Shown piece after piece: positions 33,293 through 42,582 of a stretch of 64,000 bases of DNA. The position numbers and the translations under genes were made by a program. The notes beneath the pieces are model-generated. The model was not told where the DNA came from and made no database searches. It worked only from the letters and a program-made list of their open reading frames with translations. Every line of letters begins with the position of its first letter. Position 1 is the stretch's first letter. Source of the DNA: an uncultured Spirochaetaceae bacterium. GTDB taxonomy: Bacteria > Spirochaetota > Spirochaetia > Sphaerochaetales > Sphaerochaetaceae. The DNA is taken from positions 1 through 64,000 of the forward strand of contig CALXLA010000051.1 in the NCBI GenBank assembly GCA_944389075.1, read 5' to 3'.

Positions 33293-34802
33293 GGCACTGA
33301 GATTCTTCACCTCACGTCTTTTCTGGACGGTCCTTGTCATCGTTGTCCAGTTCCTTATCCTTGTCTATGCGGTCTTCTGGGCAAGCTTCCAGGCAGGCTA
33401 TATGTATGCGTTCATGACGCTTTCGGTAGTCATGAGCTTCGTGGTTTTCACTCGCAATGAGAAACCTGCATATAAAACTGTATGGATTTTCCTGATTGCC
33501 GTACTCCCGATTCTAGGCGGTGTGCTCTATGTCCTGATGGCCAATAAGAAACTGGGACGCTTCAGCAGGAAGAGGATCGGTTCGCTGCTTTCTGCCGTGA
33601 TGCAGAATCCTCCTGAAAGCAATGCGCTTCCGGTACTTGAAGAGAGCAGGCCTGAATGCGCGAGGATATCATCATTCGTGAAGAATGTGACAACATTATC
33701 TCCTTGGGTAGATACGTCGTCTGAATATTTCCGCTATGCTGACTCGTTCTTCATGGATCTTCTTGGGGAAATCGGAAAGGCGGAGAAGTTCATATTCATA
33801 GAGTATTTCATAATAGGTCAGGGCTATTGGTGGGATATGATACTCAGGGAACTTGAGGAGAGGGCAAGAAATGGTGTTGATGTCAGGGTCATCTACGATG
33901 ATATGGGATCGATCAATGTCCTTCCTTCGAATTATGACAGGATCCTCAGGCAGAAGGGAATCAAGGCAATAGCATTCAATAAAGTCAGACTGCATATCAA
34001 TCCGAGGATGAATTTCAGGGATCACCGCAAGATCTTCTGTATCGATGGCAATATATGCTATACAGGTGGTCTTAATCTTGCAGATGAGTATTCCAATGAT
34101 ATCATCCGATTTGGCTACTGGAAGGATAATGCAATCAAGATAAAAGGAGCGGCTGTATGGAACTTCACATGCATGTTCATCGCGATGTGGGATGCCCTCA
34201 CAGGAGAGAAGGATGACATTGCTGCCCATGCGCCGACGATAACCGTACCAAGCGATGGCTTTGTGCATCCTTTCGGCGATAATCCATTTGATAGGATAAC
34301 AGTCGGGGAGGATGTGTATATGCAGGTCATATCCTCTGCCAAGCGATATGTATGGATAATGACGCCATATCTCATACTTGATGATGCAATGGTCGGAACT
34401 CTGGGGATCGCCGCGCGTTCCGGAGTTGATGTGAGGATACTTATGCCTCATATCCCAGACAAGAAATCCGTATTCGAGGTATCGAGGTCGAACTATCTTC
34501 CTTTGCTTGAAGCTGGCGTGAGGATATATGAGTTCCTTCCGGGATTCCTGCATTCGAAGATGTTCCTTGCCGATGACCAGATTGCCGTCATAGGCACGAC
34601 AAACATGGATTACAGGTCTTTCTACCTCCATTTCGAGCTTTCTGTCCTTTTCTATGGCGCAGGCATCATAAAGGACGTTAAGGATGATTTCGAGGATACG
34701 TTCTCGATGTCTGAGGAGCAGACTGTCGAGAAGTGCCGCAATGTGGGGATCTTCACTAAGATCAAGCGCTACTTCTTCTGCCTTTTCTCATCCGCACTCT
34801 GA
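33285..34802 (+). CDS. cls: cardiolipin synthase (phospholipase D family)
   Basis: 505 residues. Two N-terminal membrane segments are followed by two HKD motifs: FRDHRKIFCIDGNICYTGG (first) and FLHSKMFLADDQIAVIGTTN (second), each with the trailing Asn-type residues of the active ClsA class. It joins two phosphatidylglycerol molecules into cardiolipin at the inner membrane. It overlaps queH by 8 nt and has a GAGGG site before its ATG, so the two are cotranscribed. Confidence 0.92.
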   Translation: MRKALRFFTSRLFWTVLVIVVQFLILVYAVFWASFQAGYMYAFMTLSVVMSFVVFTRNEKPAYKTVWIFLIAVLPILGGVLYVLMANKKLGRFSRKRIGSLLSAVMQNPPESNALPVLEESRPECARISSFVKNVTTLSPWVDTSSEYFRYADSFFMDLLGEIGKAEKFIFIEYFIIGQGYWWDMILRELEERARNGVDVRVIYDDMGSINVLPSNYDRILRQKGIKAIAFNKVRLHINPRMNFRDHRKIFCIDGNICYTGGLNLADEYSNDIIRFGYWKDNAIKIKGAAVWNFTCMFIAMWDALTGEKDDIAAHAPTITVPSDGFVHPFGDNPFDRITVGEDVYMQVISSAKRYVWIMTPYLILDDAMVGTLGIAARSGVDVRILMPHIPDKKSVFEVSRSNYLPLLEAGVRIYEFLPGFLHSKMFLADDQIAVIGTTNMDYRSFYLHFELSVLFYGAGIIKDVKDDFEDTFSMSEEQTVEKCRNVGIFTKIKRYFFCLFSSAL

Positions 34803-34804
34803 GC

Positions 34805-34840
34805 TTGACGGATGAAAAAGCGGATTGTACTCTTTCCAAT
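34805..34840 (+). promoter_or_regulatory. leaderless-type promoter of the TrpR-like regulator
   Basis: TTGACG (34805-34810), 17-bp spacer, TACTCT (34828-34833), 7 nt, ATG 34841. It starts right after the cardiolipin synthase stop. Confidence 0.62.
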
Positions 34841-35182
34841 ATGGATACTGTAGATAGAAAAAACAAGGATGTGCCTGTAGATAGAGAGAAGGAAGCACGG
34901 GATGCTGCCGATGAGATAATCAGGGTCATTACGAAGATAGGTGATGAGGCAGAGATGCGACTTCTGCTTGATGATCTCCTTACGGAATCGGAACTTAAGG
35001 ATATCGTTCAGAGATGGCTTCTTACGCGTGATGTCTTCCTTGGCAAGCCACAGCGCGAGATTGCCGCTGAAAGACGCATGTCGCTTTGCAAGATAACAAG
35101 AGGCAGCCGCATCCTCAAGAAGAAGAACGGGTTCCTGAAGCGTTATTTCATAGAGCTCTATGATGATCATACTCATATCTGA
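34841..35182 (+). CDS. YerC/YecD-type TrpR-like DNA-binding protein
   Basis: 113 residues. The TrpR superfamily helix-turn-helix appears as LLTESELKDIVQRWLLTRDVFLGKPQREIAAERRMSLCKITRGSRILKK, with the normal bulk of the YerC family. These proteins bind DNA as dimers; the ligand and target are not known from the sequence. The start at ATG 34841 is chosen because the in-frame TTG 36 nt upstream is the -35 hexamer. The residues before the domain are charged and probably disordered. Confidence 0.8.
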   Translation: MDTVDRKNKDVPVDREKEARDAADEIIRVITKIGDEAEMRLLLDDLLTESELKDIVQRWLLTRDVFLGKPQREIAAERRMSLCKITRGSRILKKKNGFLKRYFIELYDDHTHI

Positions 35183-35234
35183 TTAAGGTATTGTTAATGC
35201 CGCATTAAATTTTTACTGAATTTTACCAAAACAT

Positions 35235-35270
35235 TTGACAGTGATGTCCTTCTGTTGTCTAATGTGCCTG
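35235..35270 (+). promoter_or_regulatory. leaderless-type promoter of the LacI regulator
   Basis: TTGACA (35235-35240, consensus), 17-bp spacer, TCTAAT (35258-35263), 7 nt, ATG 35271. This is the clearest of the series. Confidence 0.7.
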
Positions 35271-36173
35271 ATGGCAGGTATAAGGGACATTGCTGAGAAG
35301 TGTGGCGTATCAGCTGGTGCCGTTTCACGGATACTGAATGGCGACCCATCTTTTTCCGTCACGCAACAGGTCCGTGAAGCTGTTGAGAAGGAAGCCGAAC
35401 GTCTTGGATATAAGACACCGAGACAGCGAAGAAATGATAATCCGCATATAATCCTCATGCTCGCTCCAATTGACAAGCCTGGGTTTGAGTCAGAGCTTTT
35501 CTCGATGCTGCAGCCGATGGCAAGACAGGCAGGCTTCGAATTGTCGCTGGCTGATTGTCATGGCAGAGCTGACGGACTTATCGCACTGGGGGAGTTCACG
35601 CCGGAGGAGATCGGGTGTTTCCAGAGCATGGCGGAACATCTGCTTTTCATAAATAACCTTGGTTTTGATTTCTCTTATGATTCAATAAAAGTCGATTACC
35701 GCTATGCAGAGGAACAGGTGATTGATTTCTTCCTTTCAAAAGGAATAAGACGCATCGGCTATGCTGGAGGGACTTTCCGCAGGAGCGGAGTCACGATAGG
35801 CAGGAGACGCTTTGAGGCATTTACGTCCATGCTTTCGGAGAAAGGACTTCTCAATGAGGACTGGGTGTTCTCCGGCAATATGGATGCCTCATCAGGCTAT
35901 GATGGGATAATGGCGATGACGGAAGTCCCCGATGGCATTCTTATTTCAGATCCTGAGACTGCGGAAGGTGTACACAGGGCGCTCCGGGAAAGAAAATCGG
36001 ATGCTATTGCCATCACATACAACAATTTCTTTCCGGTAAGCGGAACAGAACTGAGGATCTTTACGCCTGATGTCTGGCATACGGCTTTCAGGCTGATATC
36101 TGAAAAGATAAAAGGCGAGAGGGAGCAGAATCAATGCGTATTCTGTCCAGCACGTCTTTTGGAAAATACTTGA
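35271..36173 (+). CDS. LacI-family transcriptional regulator
   Basis: 300 residues. The N-terminal helix-turn-helix reads GIRDIAEKCGVSAGAVSRILNG with the hinge residues following, then a periplasmic-binding-like sensor domain. The sensor is shorter than the usual 330-340-residue form. Because it precedes the PhnD/PhnC/PhnE/PhnE/phosphatase genes by only 16 nt, it is probably cotranscribed with them and controls them together with its own promoter. The inducer may be the transported phosphate compound or its product. An alternative start at 35235 is the -35 box. Confidence 0.88.
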   Translation: MAGIRDIAEKCGVSAGAVSRILNGDPSFSVTQQVREAVEKEAERLGYKTPRQRRNDNPHIILMLAPIDKPGFESELFSMLQPMARQAGFELSLADCHGRADGLIALGEFTPEEIGCFQSMAEHLLFINNLGFDFSYDSIKVDYRYAEEQVIDFFLSKGIRRIGYAGGTFRRSGVTIGRRRFEAFTSMLSEKGLLNEDWVFSGNMDASSGYDGIMAMTEVPDGILISDPETAEGVHRALRERKSDAIAITYNNFFPVSGTELRIFTPDVWHTAFRLISEKIKGEREQNQCVFCPARLLENT

Positions 36174-36189
36174 GAAGGAGAACGAAGTT

Positions 36190-37230
36190 ATGAAAAAGGC
36201 TTTGCTTGTACTTGCTGTAGCGCTCATTTCGCTCAGCTTGTTCGCACAAGGGGGACAGGAATCCGCTTCCCAGAATGGGAATACTGTAATCCGCAATCTG
36301 AACATCATGTATGTGCCTTCGCGCGAACCAAGTGAGATCATCATGGTGACAGAGCCTCTGAAGGACATACTGACACAGGAACTTGCGACTCTTGGCTACG
36401 ATGTCCAGAATGTCAATATCTCTGTTGGCACGAACTATGAGGCTGTCGGTATCGCTCTCTCTGCAGGTACTGCTGATATCGCAGTGGGAATGCCAGCGAA
36501 TACATACATCCTTTATGAAGATGGCTGTGACGTCATACTTACTGCAACGCGCGATGGTCTTACTGTCGATAGCGATGATCCACGCGACTGGAACAGCAAT
36601 GAGCCTATCGGAGCAAGCACGGAACAGGCTGTGGGATACAGGGCCCTCATAATCGCAGGTCCATCGGCAAAGGGGCAGGAGCTTGCGGCAAAGGTCAATA
36701 ACGGCGAGGCCCTGACATGGGAAGACCTTGATTCGGCAAACTGGGCTGTCATGAGCTCGACAAGCTCTGCAGGATATGTCTATCCGACAATCTGGCTCAT
36801 GAACAACTATGATGGCAGGACGATCGGAGATCTCCAGCATACTGTCCAGGTTGATTCCTATCCGTCCGCATTCGCGCGCCTTGCTTCTGGTCAGGTTGAT
36901 GTCCTTTGCACATTCGCGGATGCAAGAAGGGACTATGAGGAAGATTGGACAACCACATTCGGGCGTACTGAGGATATCTGGACAGAGACAGATCTCATTG
37001 GCGTTACTCCTATGATCTACAACGATACAGTCTGTGTGTCCAAGACAAGCAGGACAATCACGCCTGAATTCGTATCTGCGCTTCAGACAGCTTTCATGAA
37101 CCTGAACAAGACAGAGGAAGGCAGGAATATCATAGCGATCTACAGCCACACCGGATATCTCCCGGCAACATCTGCTGATTACGACAATGAGAGGGTTGCC
37201 CAGGAGATCATGAGGAACTCAGGAATCTGA
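36190..37230 (+). CDS. phnD: PhnD-type phosphate/phosphonate ABC binding protein
   Basis: 346 residues. A signal peptide ends in FAQGGQES (no lipobox Cys), then a PhnD-type two-lobe binding fold with an ALSAGTADIAVG stretch, TSSAGYVYPTIWLM, SGQVDVLCTF and SKTSRTITPEF. PhnD proteins bind phosphonates, phosphite or phosphate esters outside the membrane for the PhnC/PhnE importer. It lies 16 nt after LacI, with GAGAAGGAG before the ATG. A hairpin after the stop separates it from phnC. Confidence 0.87.
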   Translation: MKKALLVLAVALISLSLFAQGGQESASQNGNTVIRNLNIMYVPSREPSEIIMVTEPLKDILTQELATLGYDVQNVNISVGTNYEAVGIALSAGTADIAVGMPANTYILYEDGCDVILTATRDGLTVDSDDPRDWNSNEPIGASTEQAVGYRALIIAGPSAKGQELAAKVNNGEALTWEDLDSANWAVMSSTSSAGYVYPTIWLMNNYDGRTIGDLQHTVQVDSYPSAFARLASGQVDVLCTFADARRDYEEDWTTTFGRTEDIWTETDLIGVTPMIYNDTVCVSKTSRTITPEFVSALQTAFMNLNKTEEGRNIIAIYSHTGYLPATSADYDNERVAQEIMRNSGI

Positions 37231-37238
37231 TTATACCA

Positions 37239-37266
37239 GGAGAGGGGATTTCCCCTCTCCGCTTTT
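37239..37266 (+). terminator. hairpin between phnD and phnC (attenuator)
   Basis: GGAGAGGGG (37239-37247), ATTT loop, CCCCTCTCC (37252-37260), followed by GCTTTT. The stem is perfect. As PhnC begins only 7 nt later, partial termination or mRNA stabilisation is likely. Confidence 0.75.
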
Positions 37267-37272
37267 GCAGAG

Positions 37273-38025
37273 ATGATAATTTTCAAAGACGTTACAAAAA
37301 TATACCCGAATGGGACTGTTGGCCTTAAGAATGTCAATCTTGACATCAGGGATGGCGAAGCTGTCGCTGTCATTGGGCTTTCAGGAGCTGGTAAGTCGAC
37401 ACTGATCAGGGCCATAAACAAGATGCATCCTATTTCATCAGGGACAATCACTGTCGATGGCACTGATGTCAATTCGCTTTCAGGAAAGGATCTGAGGATG
37501 CTGAGGCGTCGGATCGGAATGATCTTCCAGTCCTTCAATCTTGTCACCCGCACAACTGTGATCCGCAATGTACTGACAGCATTTGTTCCGGACCTCCCTG
37601 TCTGGAGGCGTGTTCTTGGCGTATTTCCGAAAGAAGACAAGCTGAAGGCTCTTGAGGCGCTCGATAAGGTCGGCATCCTTGAGAAGGCCTATACCAGGGT
37701 TGATCAGCTTTCAGGCGGCCAGCAGCAGAGAGTCGCGCTTGCGCGCACACTTGCTCAGAATCCATCGATAATACTTGCTGATGAGCCTGTCGCCGCACTC
37801 GATCCGGTTACTGCCAAGGCTGTCATGGATGATTTCAGGAACATAAACAGGAACATGGGGATAACGGTAATCATCAACATACATCATGTTGAGCTCGCGC
37901 TTGAGTACTGCGACAGGGTAATAGGCGTGAGAGCCGGACAGGTAGTGTTCGATGGCCCGGCATCATCTGTCAATGCTGCTGTCCTTTCCTCCATCTATGG
38001 TGATGAAGCCAATGAAGCAGAATAG
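37273..38025 (+). CDS. phnC: PhnC-type ABC ATPase
   Basis: 250 residues. Walker A is GLSGAGKST (about residues 36-44), the signature LSGGQQQRVALARTL and Walker B ILADEPVAALDP follow, and the switch His is in NIHHVELA. PhnC couples ATP hydrolysis to phosphonate or phosphate-ester import. It overlaps the next permease by 14 nt. Confidence 0.92.
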   Translation: MIIFKDVTKIYPNGTVGLKNVNLDIRDGEAVAVIGLSGAGKSTLIRAINKMHPISSGTITVDGTDVNSLSGKDLRMLRRRIGMIFQSFNLVTRTTVIRNVLTAFVPDLPVWRRVLGVFPKEDKLKALEALDKVGILEKAYTRVDQLSGGQQQRVALARTLAQNPSIILADEPVAALDPVTAKAVMDDFRNINRNMGITVIINIHHVELALEYCDRVIGVRAGQVVFDGPASSVNAAVLSSIYGDEANEAE

Positions 38026-38818
38026 GAAAGTATTCGTTCTTGCCAATGGCAAGACTGTGATAGAAAAGCGTTCCAAGGCACCTCTTGTAGCTGTGTTGCT
38101 TATCATTGCAGCGGTTGTTTCCGGTAAGGTGACAGGTTTTGATTTCTATGTCCTTGTGACAAGAATCAGTTACTTCTTCGTGATGATCGGAGATATGTTC
38201 CCTCCTGACTGGGGCTACATGAGTGCTGTCTGGACTCCGCTTCTTGATACGATAAAGATGAGTCTTCTTGGCTCAGCCATAGGCGCGCTTCTCTGCATAC
38301 CTGCGGCTATGCTCGCAAGCTCCAATCTCGTAAAGGCAAAGGCTGTCACGGCTTTCTTCAAGTTCTTCTTCTCTGTTGTGAGGACACTTCCGACGCTTGT
38401 TGTCGCTCTCATTGCGACATATGTCTTCGGTCTGGGAACGCTTGCAGGAACTGTAGCTATTGCTGTATTCACATTCGCATACTGCGGAAAGATCCTGTAT
38501 GAGCAGATAGAGACTGTGGATATGGGAGCCCATGAAGCTCTTGAGGCGCTTGGCATGGGAAGGCTTTCAGCGATAAGGCATTCTGTCTGGCCACAGGTCC
38601 TGCCGTCATTTCTTTCCACAGTGCTTTTCTGCTTTGAGGGAAATGTCAGATATGCATCGATTCTGGGCTATGTAGGAGCCGGAGGCCTTGGGATAATTCT
38701 GAATGAGAAAATCGGATGGCGTGAGTATCCGAGAGTAGGAATGATACTCATTGCGCTGTTCATCGCTGTTGTTGCAATAGAATCACTGAGCTCATGGCTC
38801 AGGAAGAAACTGACGTGA
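38012..38818 (+). CDS. phnE: PhnE-type ABC permease (first)
   Basis: 268 residues with about six membrane segments and an EAA-like ALEALGMGRLSAIRHSVWPQVLPSF. Several ATGs are possible (37997, 38003, 38012); 38012 is preferred because a GGTGAT site lies 7 nt before it. It overlaps phnC by 14 nt and is followed 7 nt later by a second permease gene. A two-permease organisation is common in PhnCDE operons. Confidence 0.88.
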   Translation: MKQNRKVFVLANGKTVIEKRSKAPLVAVLLIIAAVVSGKVTGFDFYVLVTRISYFFVMIGDMFPPDWGYMSAVWTPLLDTIKMSLLGSAIGALLCIPAAMLASSNLVKAKAVTAFFKFFFSVVRTLPTLVVALIATYVFGLGTLAGTVAIAVFTFAYCGKILYEQIETVDMGAHEALEALGMGRLSAIRHSVWPQVLPSFLSTVLFCFEGNVRYASILGYVGAGGLGIILNEKIGWREYPRVGMILIALFIAVVAIESLSSWLRKKLT

Positions 38819-38825
38819 GGTGTTC

Positions 38826-39644
38826 ATGGATGATATAAAGCTGACTCCGGCAGAGACGCTCTCGAAGGAGCCAAGGAGATGGATCGCCACTTTGCTTGCA
38901 GTTCTTGCTGCTGTCATTCTGGCTGCATGGTCTTCCAGTGCGCTTGAGTCAAACTCAACAGGGGGAGCTGGCCTTTCCGTTGCAAAGGGCATCATCCTTG
39001 GAATCCTGCATCCCACAACTGATATACTGTTCACTCTTGGACAGAATGGCATTCCTTATCTTCTCCTTGAGACGATGTGCATCGCATTCCTTGGCACGCT
39101 CGTGGGTGCTGTCATCTCGATTCCTTTCGCATTCCTCGGTGCAGGTAATATAGTTTCAAAGCCTGTAGCGGTGGTCTTCCGCGTCATAGTGATGGCAATA
39201 CGCACCGTCCCGTCATTCGTATATGGCCTCATGTTCATCATGGTGACAGGGCCTGGCGCCTTTGCAGGTCTTCTCACGATGTCTGTATGCTCAGTCGGGA
39301 TGCTTTCCAAGATGTTCATCGAGACAATCGAGGATCTTGATAAGGGAATTCTTGAATCGCTTTCCGCGTCTGGCTGCAATCTGTTCGACAAGATTCGCTA
39401 TGGGATAATCCCCCAGCTTATGCCATCTTTCGCATCCACACTGATATACAGATTCGATATGAATCTGAGAGATGCGACAGTCCTTGGCATCGTAGGTGCC
39501 GGCGGTATAGGCGCGCCATTGATCTTCGCTATGAACTCATACAGATGGAACGATGTAGGCGCGATCCTCCTCGGGCTTGTCGTGCTTGTCCTTCTTGTTG
39601 AATGGTTCTCATCGAAGCTAAGGACAAAGCTCATGAGAGGTTAG
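38826..39644 (+). CDS. phnE: PhnE-type ABC permease (second)
   Basis: 272 residues from ATG 38826, which follows a GAGGTG site. About six membrane segments; the EAA loop is ESLSASGCNLFDKIRYGIIPQLMPSF, and NLRDATVLGIVGAGGIG is the PhnE C-terminal signature. Together with the first permease it should form the membrane channel of the PhnD/PhnC importer. A single base separates its stop from the following phosphatase start. Confidence 0.9.
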   Translation: MDDIKLTPAETLSKEPRRWIATLLAVLAAVILAAWSSSALESNSTGGAGLSVAKGIILGILHPTTDILFTLGQNGIPYLLLETMCIAFLGTLVGAVISIPFAFLGAGNIVSKPVAVVFRVIVMAIRTVPSFVYGLMFIMVTGPGAFAGLLTMSVCSVGMLSKMFIETIEDLDKGILESLSASGCNLFDKIRYGIIPQLMPSFASTLIYRFDMNLRDATVLGIVGAGGIGAPLIFAMNSYRWNDVGAILLGLVVLVLLVEWFSSKLRTKLMRG

Positions 39645-39645
39645 C

Positions 39646-41124
39646 ATGGCAGACATTTATTTCACAAGCGATACTCATTCATATATCTATCCCACGGATT
39701 ATGTTTCCAGTGGAAAGAAGGATATGGGTTATATGGTGCTTGCCTCTTCCTTTTCAGATGGTGCGATCATTGCAGATGGAGGCGATGTCCTGCAGGGCTC
39801 ACCGCTTGTGCGTTATGAGATAGCCAATGGGATAAGGCCTTTTACGGCGGCTTCTGCCTTCAATGCGGCGGGACTCAGCATCTATACTCCTGGCAATCAT
39901 GATTTCAACTACGGCTATGATGTTCTTTCATCGTTTCTCTCAGGACTCGATGCGGATATCATAGCAGCGAATCTCATTGATGAAAGAGGTGAGCTTGGCG
40001 TCAAGCCATATGTCCTTAAGATAGCGTCTGATGGAACGAGATTGCTGTTCTCTGCTGTCATTACTGATTATGTGAATATATGGGAGAGCAGGGAGAACCT
40101 CGCAGGAATCAGAATTGCGGATTCCGTTGAAGCTGCCAGACTTGCCCTTGAAGAGGGCAGGATGCTTGATCCGGATTTCACGATACTGATCTATCATGGA
40201 GGCTTTGGCCAGGAAGCAGGGCCTGTCAAGGAGAACAGGGGGGATGAGCTCGCAGCCCTTGGATATGATGTGCTTCTCACAGCCCATCAGCATACTGTGA
40301 TAGAGCCTCATATGATAGGCAATACTCTTGTGATGCAGGCAGGCGCAAAGGCAATGCATGCCGCCCATGTCATGCTAAGAAAGGGATTTCCGATGAAGGC
40401 CGGGATAATCGATGCAGATTCATCTCTGCCTCTGAAGCCGGCTTTTGACAGCATCCCTGACGATGTGGAGAAAGAAGTGCTTGCATCTCTTCAGAACCGC
40501 ATAGGTACTGTGGATGGCGTGCTCCTGGATTCATCGAAACTTGAGAGTGCTCTTAATGGCTCATCGCTTGCAGATTACTTCAATGATGTACAGCTTGCGT
40601 TCTCCGGTGCTGATGTCTCTGCTGCATCTCTTTTCAATGAGCCATCTTCCCTTGGGCCTGATGTGACACTGGGAGGCCTGCTCTCTGCTTATCCGTTTTC
40701 CAACACGCTTCTGAAACTCCGGATAAATGGCAGGATATTGCGTCTTGCGATGGAACAATCAGCATCATATTTCGATATTGCTGGTGGACAGCCTGTCATA
40801 AGCAGAAGATTCACGGATCCGAAGGCCGAGCACTACAACTATGATTTCTACAGAGGTATCTCATATACCTATGATATCTCAAAGGATATCGGAAGCCGTG
40901 TGGTACGTCTCAGGCTCGGGAAAACGGATCTCCTTGAGAATCCTGATTTCTGCTTCACGATAGTGCTCAACAGCTACAGAGCTACAGGAACAGGCGGTTA
41001 TGGTATCTATCGGGAAGGGGAGGTCATCGAGCGTTACAGCCAGGATGTCCAGGATCTCCTGATAGAAAGCTTTTCCCATCCTGTTTCCATTCCAGATAAA
41101 ACGGATTTCTCGATCATATGGTGA
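39646..41124 (+). CDS. cytoplasmic metallophosphatase / 5'-nucleotidase (UshA-type)
   Basis: 492 residues. The metal-binding blocks are in order: SDTHSYIYP (D-x-H), GGDVLQGS (GD), GNHDFNYG (GNHD), YHGGFG and TAHQHTVIEPH (GH-like). The C-terminal half is the 5'-nucleotidase substrate domain (NTLLKLRINGRILRLAMEQSASYF). Unlike UshA there is no signal peptide, so it acts inside the cell. Its place as the last gene of the LacI-PhnDCEE operon suggests that the importer brings in a phosphate ester, for example a nucleotide, which it cleaves. No C-P lyase genes are present. Confidence 0.87.
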   Translation: MADIYFTSDTHSYIYPTDYVSSGKKDMGYMVLASSFSDGAIIADGGDVLQGSPLVRYEIANGIRPFTAASAFNAAGLSIYTPGNHDFNYGYDVLSSFLSGLDADIIAANLIDERGELGVKPYVLKIASDGTRLLFSAVITDYVNIWESRENLAGIRIADSVEAARLALEEGRMLDPDFTILIYHGGFGQEAGPVKENRGDELAALGYDVLLTAHQHTVIEPHMIGNTLVMQAGAKAMHAAHVMLRKGFPMKAGIIDADSSLPLKPAFDSIPDDVEKEVLASLQNRIGTVDGVLLDSSKLESALNGSSLADYFNDVQLAFSGADVSAASLFNEPSSLGPDVTLGGLLSAYPFSNTLLKLRINGRILRLAMEQSASYFDIAGGQPVISRRFTDPKAEHYNYDFYRGISYTYDISKDIGSRVVRLRLGKTDLLENPDFCFTIVLNSYRATGTGGYGIYREGEVIERYSQDVQDLLIESFSHPVSIPDKTDFSIIW

Positions 41125-41130
41125 AAAGAA

Positions 41131-41156
41131 TCTCCCTCATCGCGAGGGAGATTTCC
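41131..41156. terminator. bidirectional hairpin between convergent genes
   Basis: TCTCCCTC (41131-41138) and GAGGGAGA (41144-41151) form a perfect stem, then TTTCC. It is flanked by the phosphatase stop and the minus-strand symporter stop. Confidence 0.75.
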
Positions 41157-41169
41157 ATGACTTATTGTC

Positions 41170-42582
41170 TCAGTTCTCTTCTCTGTAGAAGAACTGGCTA
41201 GGCGATGCGAATGCACGCTTTCTCGCAAATACCTTGTAGGCGATTATGCATCCAAGGAGATAGATTGCGCAGAGGCCGGTCATCATCCAGAAGAACATCG
41301 GATTGCCTGTCGTGTAGCTGAGTGCCGGAAGGTTCACGCAGAGGATGATCGGAATGACTACGAAGAAGACGATTCCCGATGAATATACATAATCTGTCGC
41401 AACCGGCGTCTCGAAGTCAGGATCAAGTACTCTGAGAAGGCTGAGTCCTGTAGGAAGGGTTCCTGTAGCTGTTCCGAAGAGAAGGATCATCCTCTTGAAC
41501 TGGTGGTCATCATACAGCCTTGAGCAATACCATGGAAGAATAAGGCATGTGATGAATATGCCGATTATTACGAGAATGAGCACAGGTAACCAGTATGAGG
41601 CAACAGCCGCGATGCTGATCGATCCAAGCGATGCGATGACCGTGAAATCAACGGAGAGGCCATTGATTCTGTTCATCGTCATGTTGTCTATGGTATGTGC
41701 TGCGCCTGCCTTTATGATGATCATCCTTACGATATTTGCGCAGAACATGCTGAATACGAAGTTGATGCCCCAGAGACTGGTCATCAGTGAATCCCCAAGC
41801 GGTCCTGCAAGATGGAGAAGCATTCCGAGAAGCGACAGCAGACAGTAGCTGAGAAGATATGTTCCGAGAATCAGCGCGAGATGGTATGTGAATGAATCGA
41901 TTGATTCTCCTTCTGTCGTGTTTCTCGCTCCTTCCTTCTGCAGCTGGCGTGGGATGAAACCGCTTCTGACTCCACCTTTCTCAAGCTTTGCGGCATCTTC
42001 CTGGCTGACCCAGCCTTTCCTGATGCCGATATTGATCAGTATTACTCCGCCGACACTGCCGACTATGAAACCGATTGCAGCCATCGCAAGACCTACGGAT
42101 GTCGCTCCATCAAATCCCATTTCGATCCATGGAAGCGTCATAGAATAAGCCTGGCCTGGCCCAAGTTCGAATCCGAGGGGAAGTGTCAGTGCGATAGCAG
42201 GGAAGAGATCCGGCATTATCGTGCCGATGAGAATGGCTATTGCAAGCAGTGGCAGGAGACACTGTAATCCATACTGGGCGACCACTCCTATTACATTGGC
42301 CCCTACGCCTCTTCTTGATTTCTTCCCATCCTTTTCAGGGATACGGAGTGCCATCGCTATGAATGAGACATTCAGAAGATGATATACGAGATCTCCAAGG
42401 AACGATGAATCAAGTCCCATATGAGGCGCGGCATAGTTGTAGAAAAGAAGGAGAAAGGCTCCTCCTATGATCGATGATGGAATCAGGTACTTCTGGAGTA
42501 CTCTGACATGGGAGCGGAGGAATGTGCCAAGAAGCAATGCTATGGCAACAATTCCTGCGTGGATCATGTATGTGAAATTCAT
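41170..42582 (-). CDS. sodium/glutamate symporter-type (GltS) permease
   Basis: 470 residues with about twelve membrane segments. The family features are LIPSSIIGGAFLLLF near the N-terminus, LPLGFELGPGQAYSM (a Gly-rich reentrant loop) and a second FGTATGTLPTGLSLLR loop in the C-terminal half. GltS proteins import glutamate with Na+, but related members may take other dicarboxylates. It overlaps the acyltransferase gene upstream by 4 nt, and a GAGGAGG site lies just before its ATG inside that gene, so it is operon-internal. Confidence 0.82.
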   Translation of the reverse strand: MNFTYMIHAGIVAIALLLGTFLRSHVRVLQKYLIPSSIIGGAFLLLFYNYAAPHMGLDSSFLGDLVYHLLNVSFIAMALRIPEKDGKKSRRGVGANVIGVVAQYGLQCLLPLLAIAILIGTIMPDLFPAIALTLPLGFELGPGQAYSMTLPWIEMGFDGATSVGLAMAAIGFIVGSVGGVILINIGIRKGWVSQEDAAKLEKGGVRSGFIPRQLQKEGARNTTEGESIDSFTYHLALILGTYLLSYCLLSLLGMLLHLAGPLGDSLMTSLWGINFVFSMFCANIVRMIIIKAGAAHTIDNMTMNRINGLSVDFTVIASLGSISIAAVASYWLPVLILVIIGIFITCLILPWYCSRLYDDHQFKRMILLFGTATGTLPTGLSLLRVLDPDFETPVATDYVYSSGIVFFVVIPIILCVNLPALSYTTGNPMFFWMMTGLCAIYLLGCIIAYKVFARKRAFASPSQFFYREEN

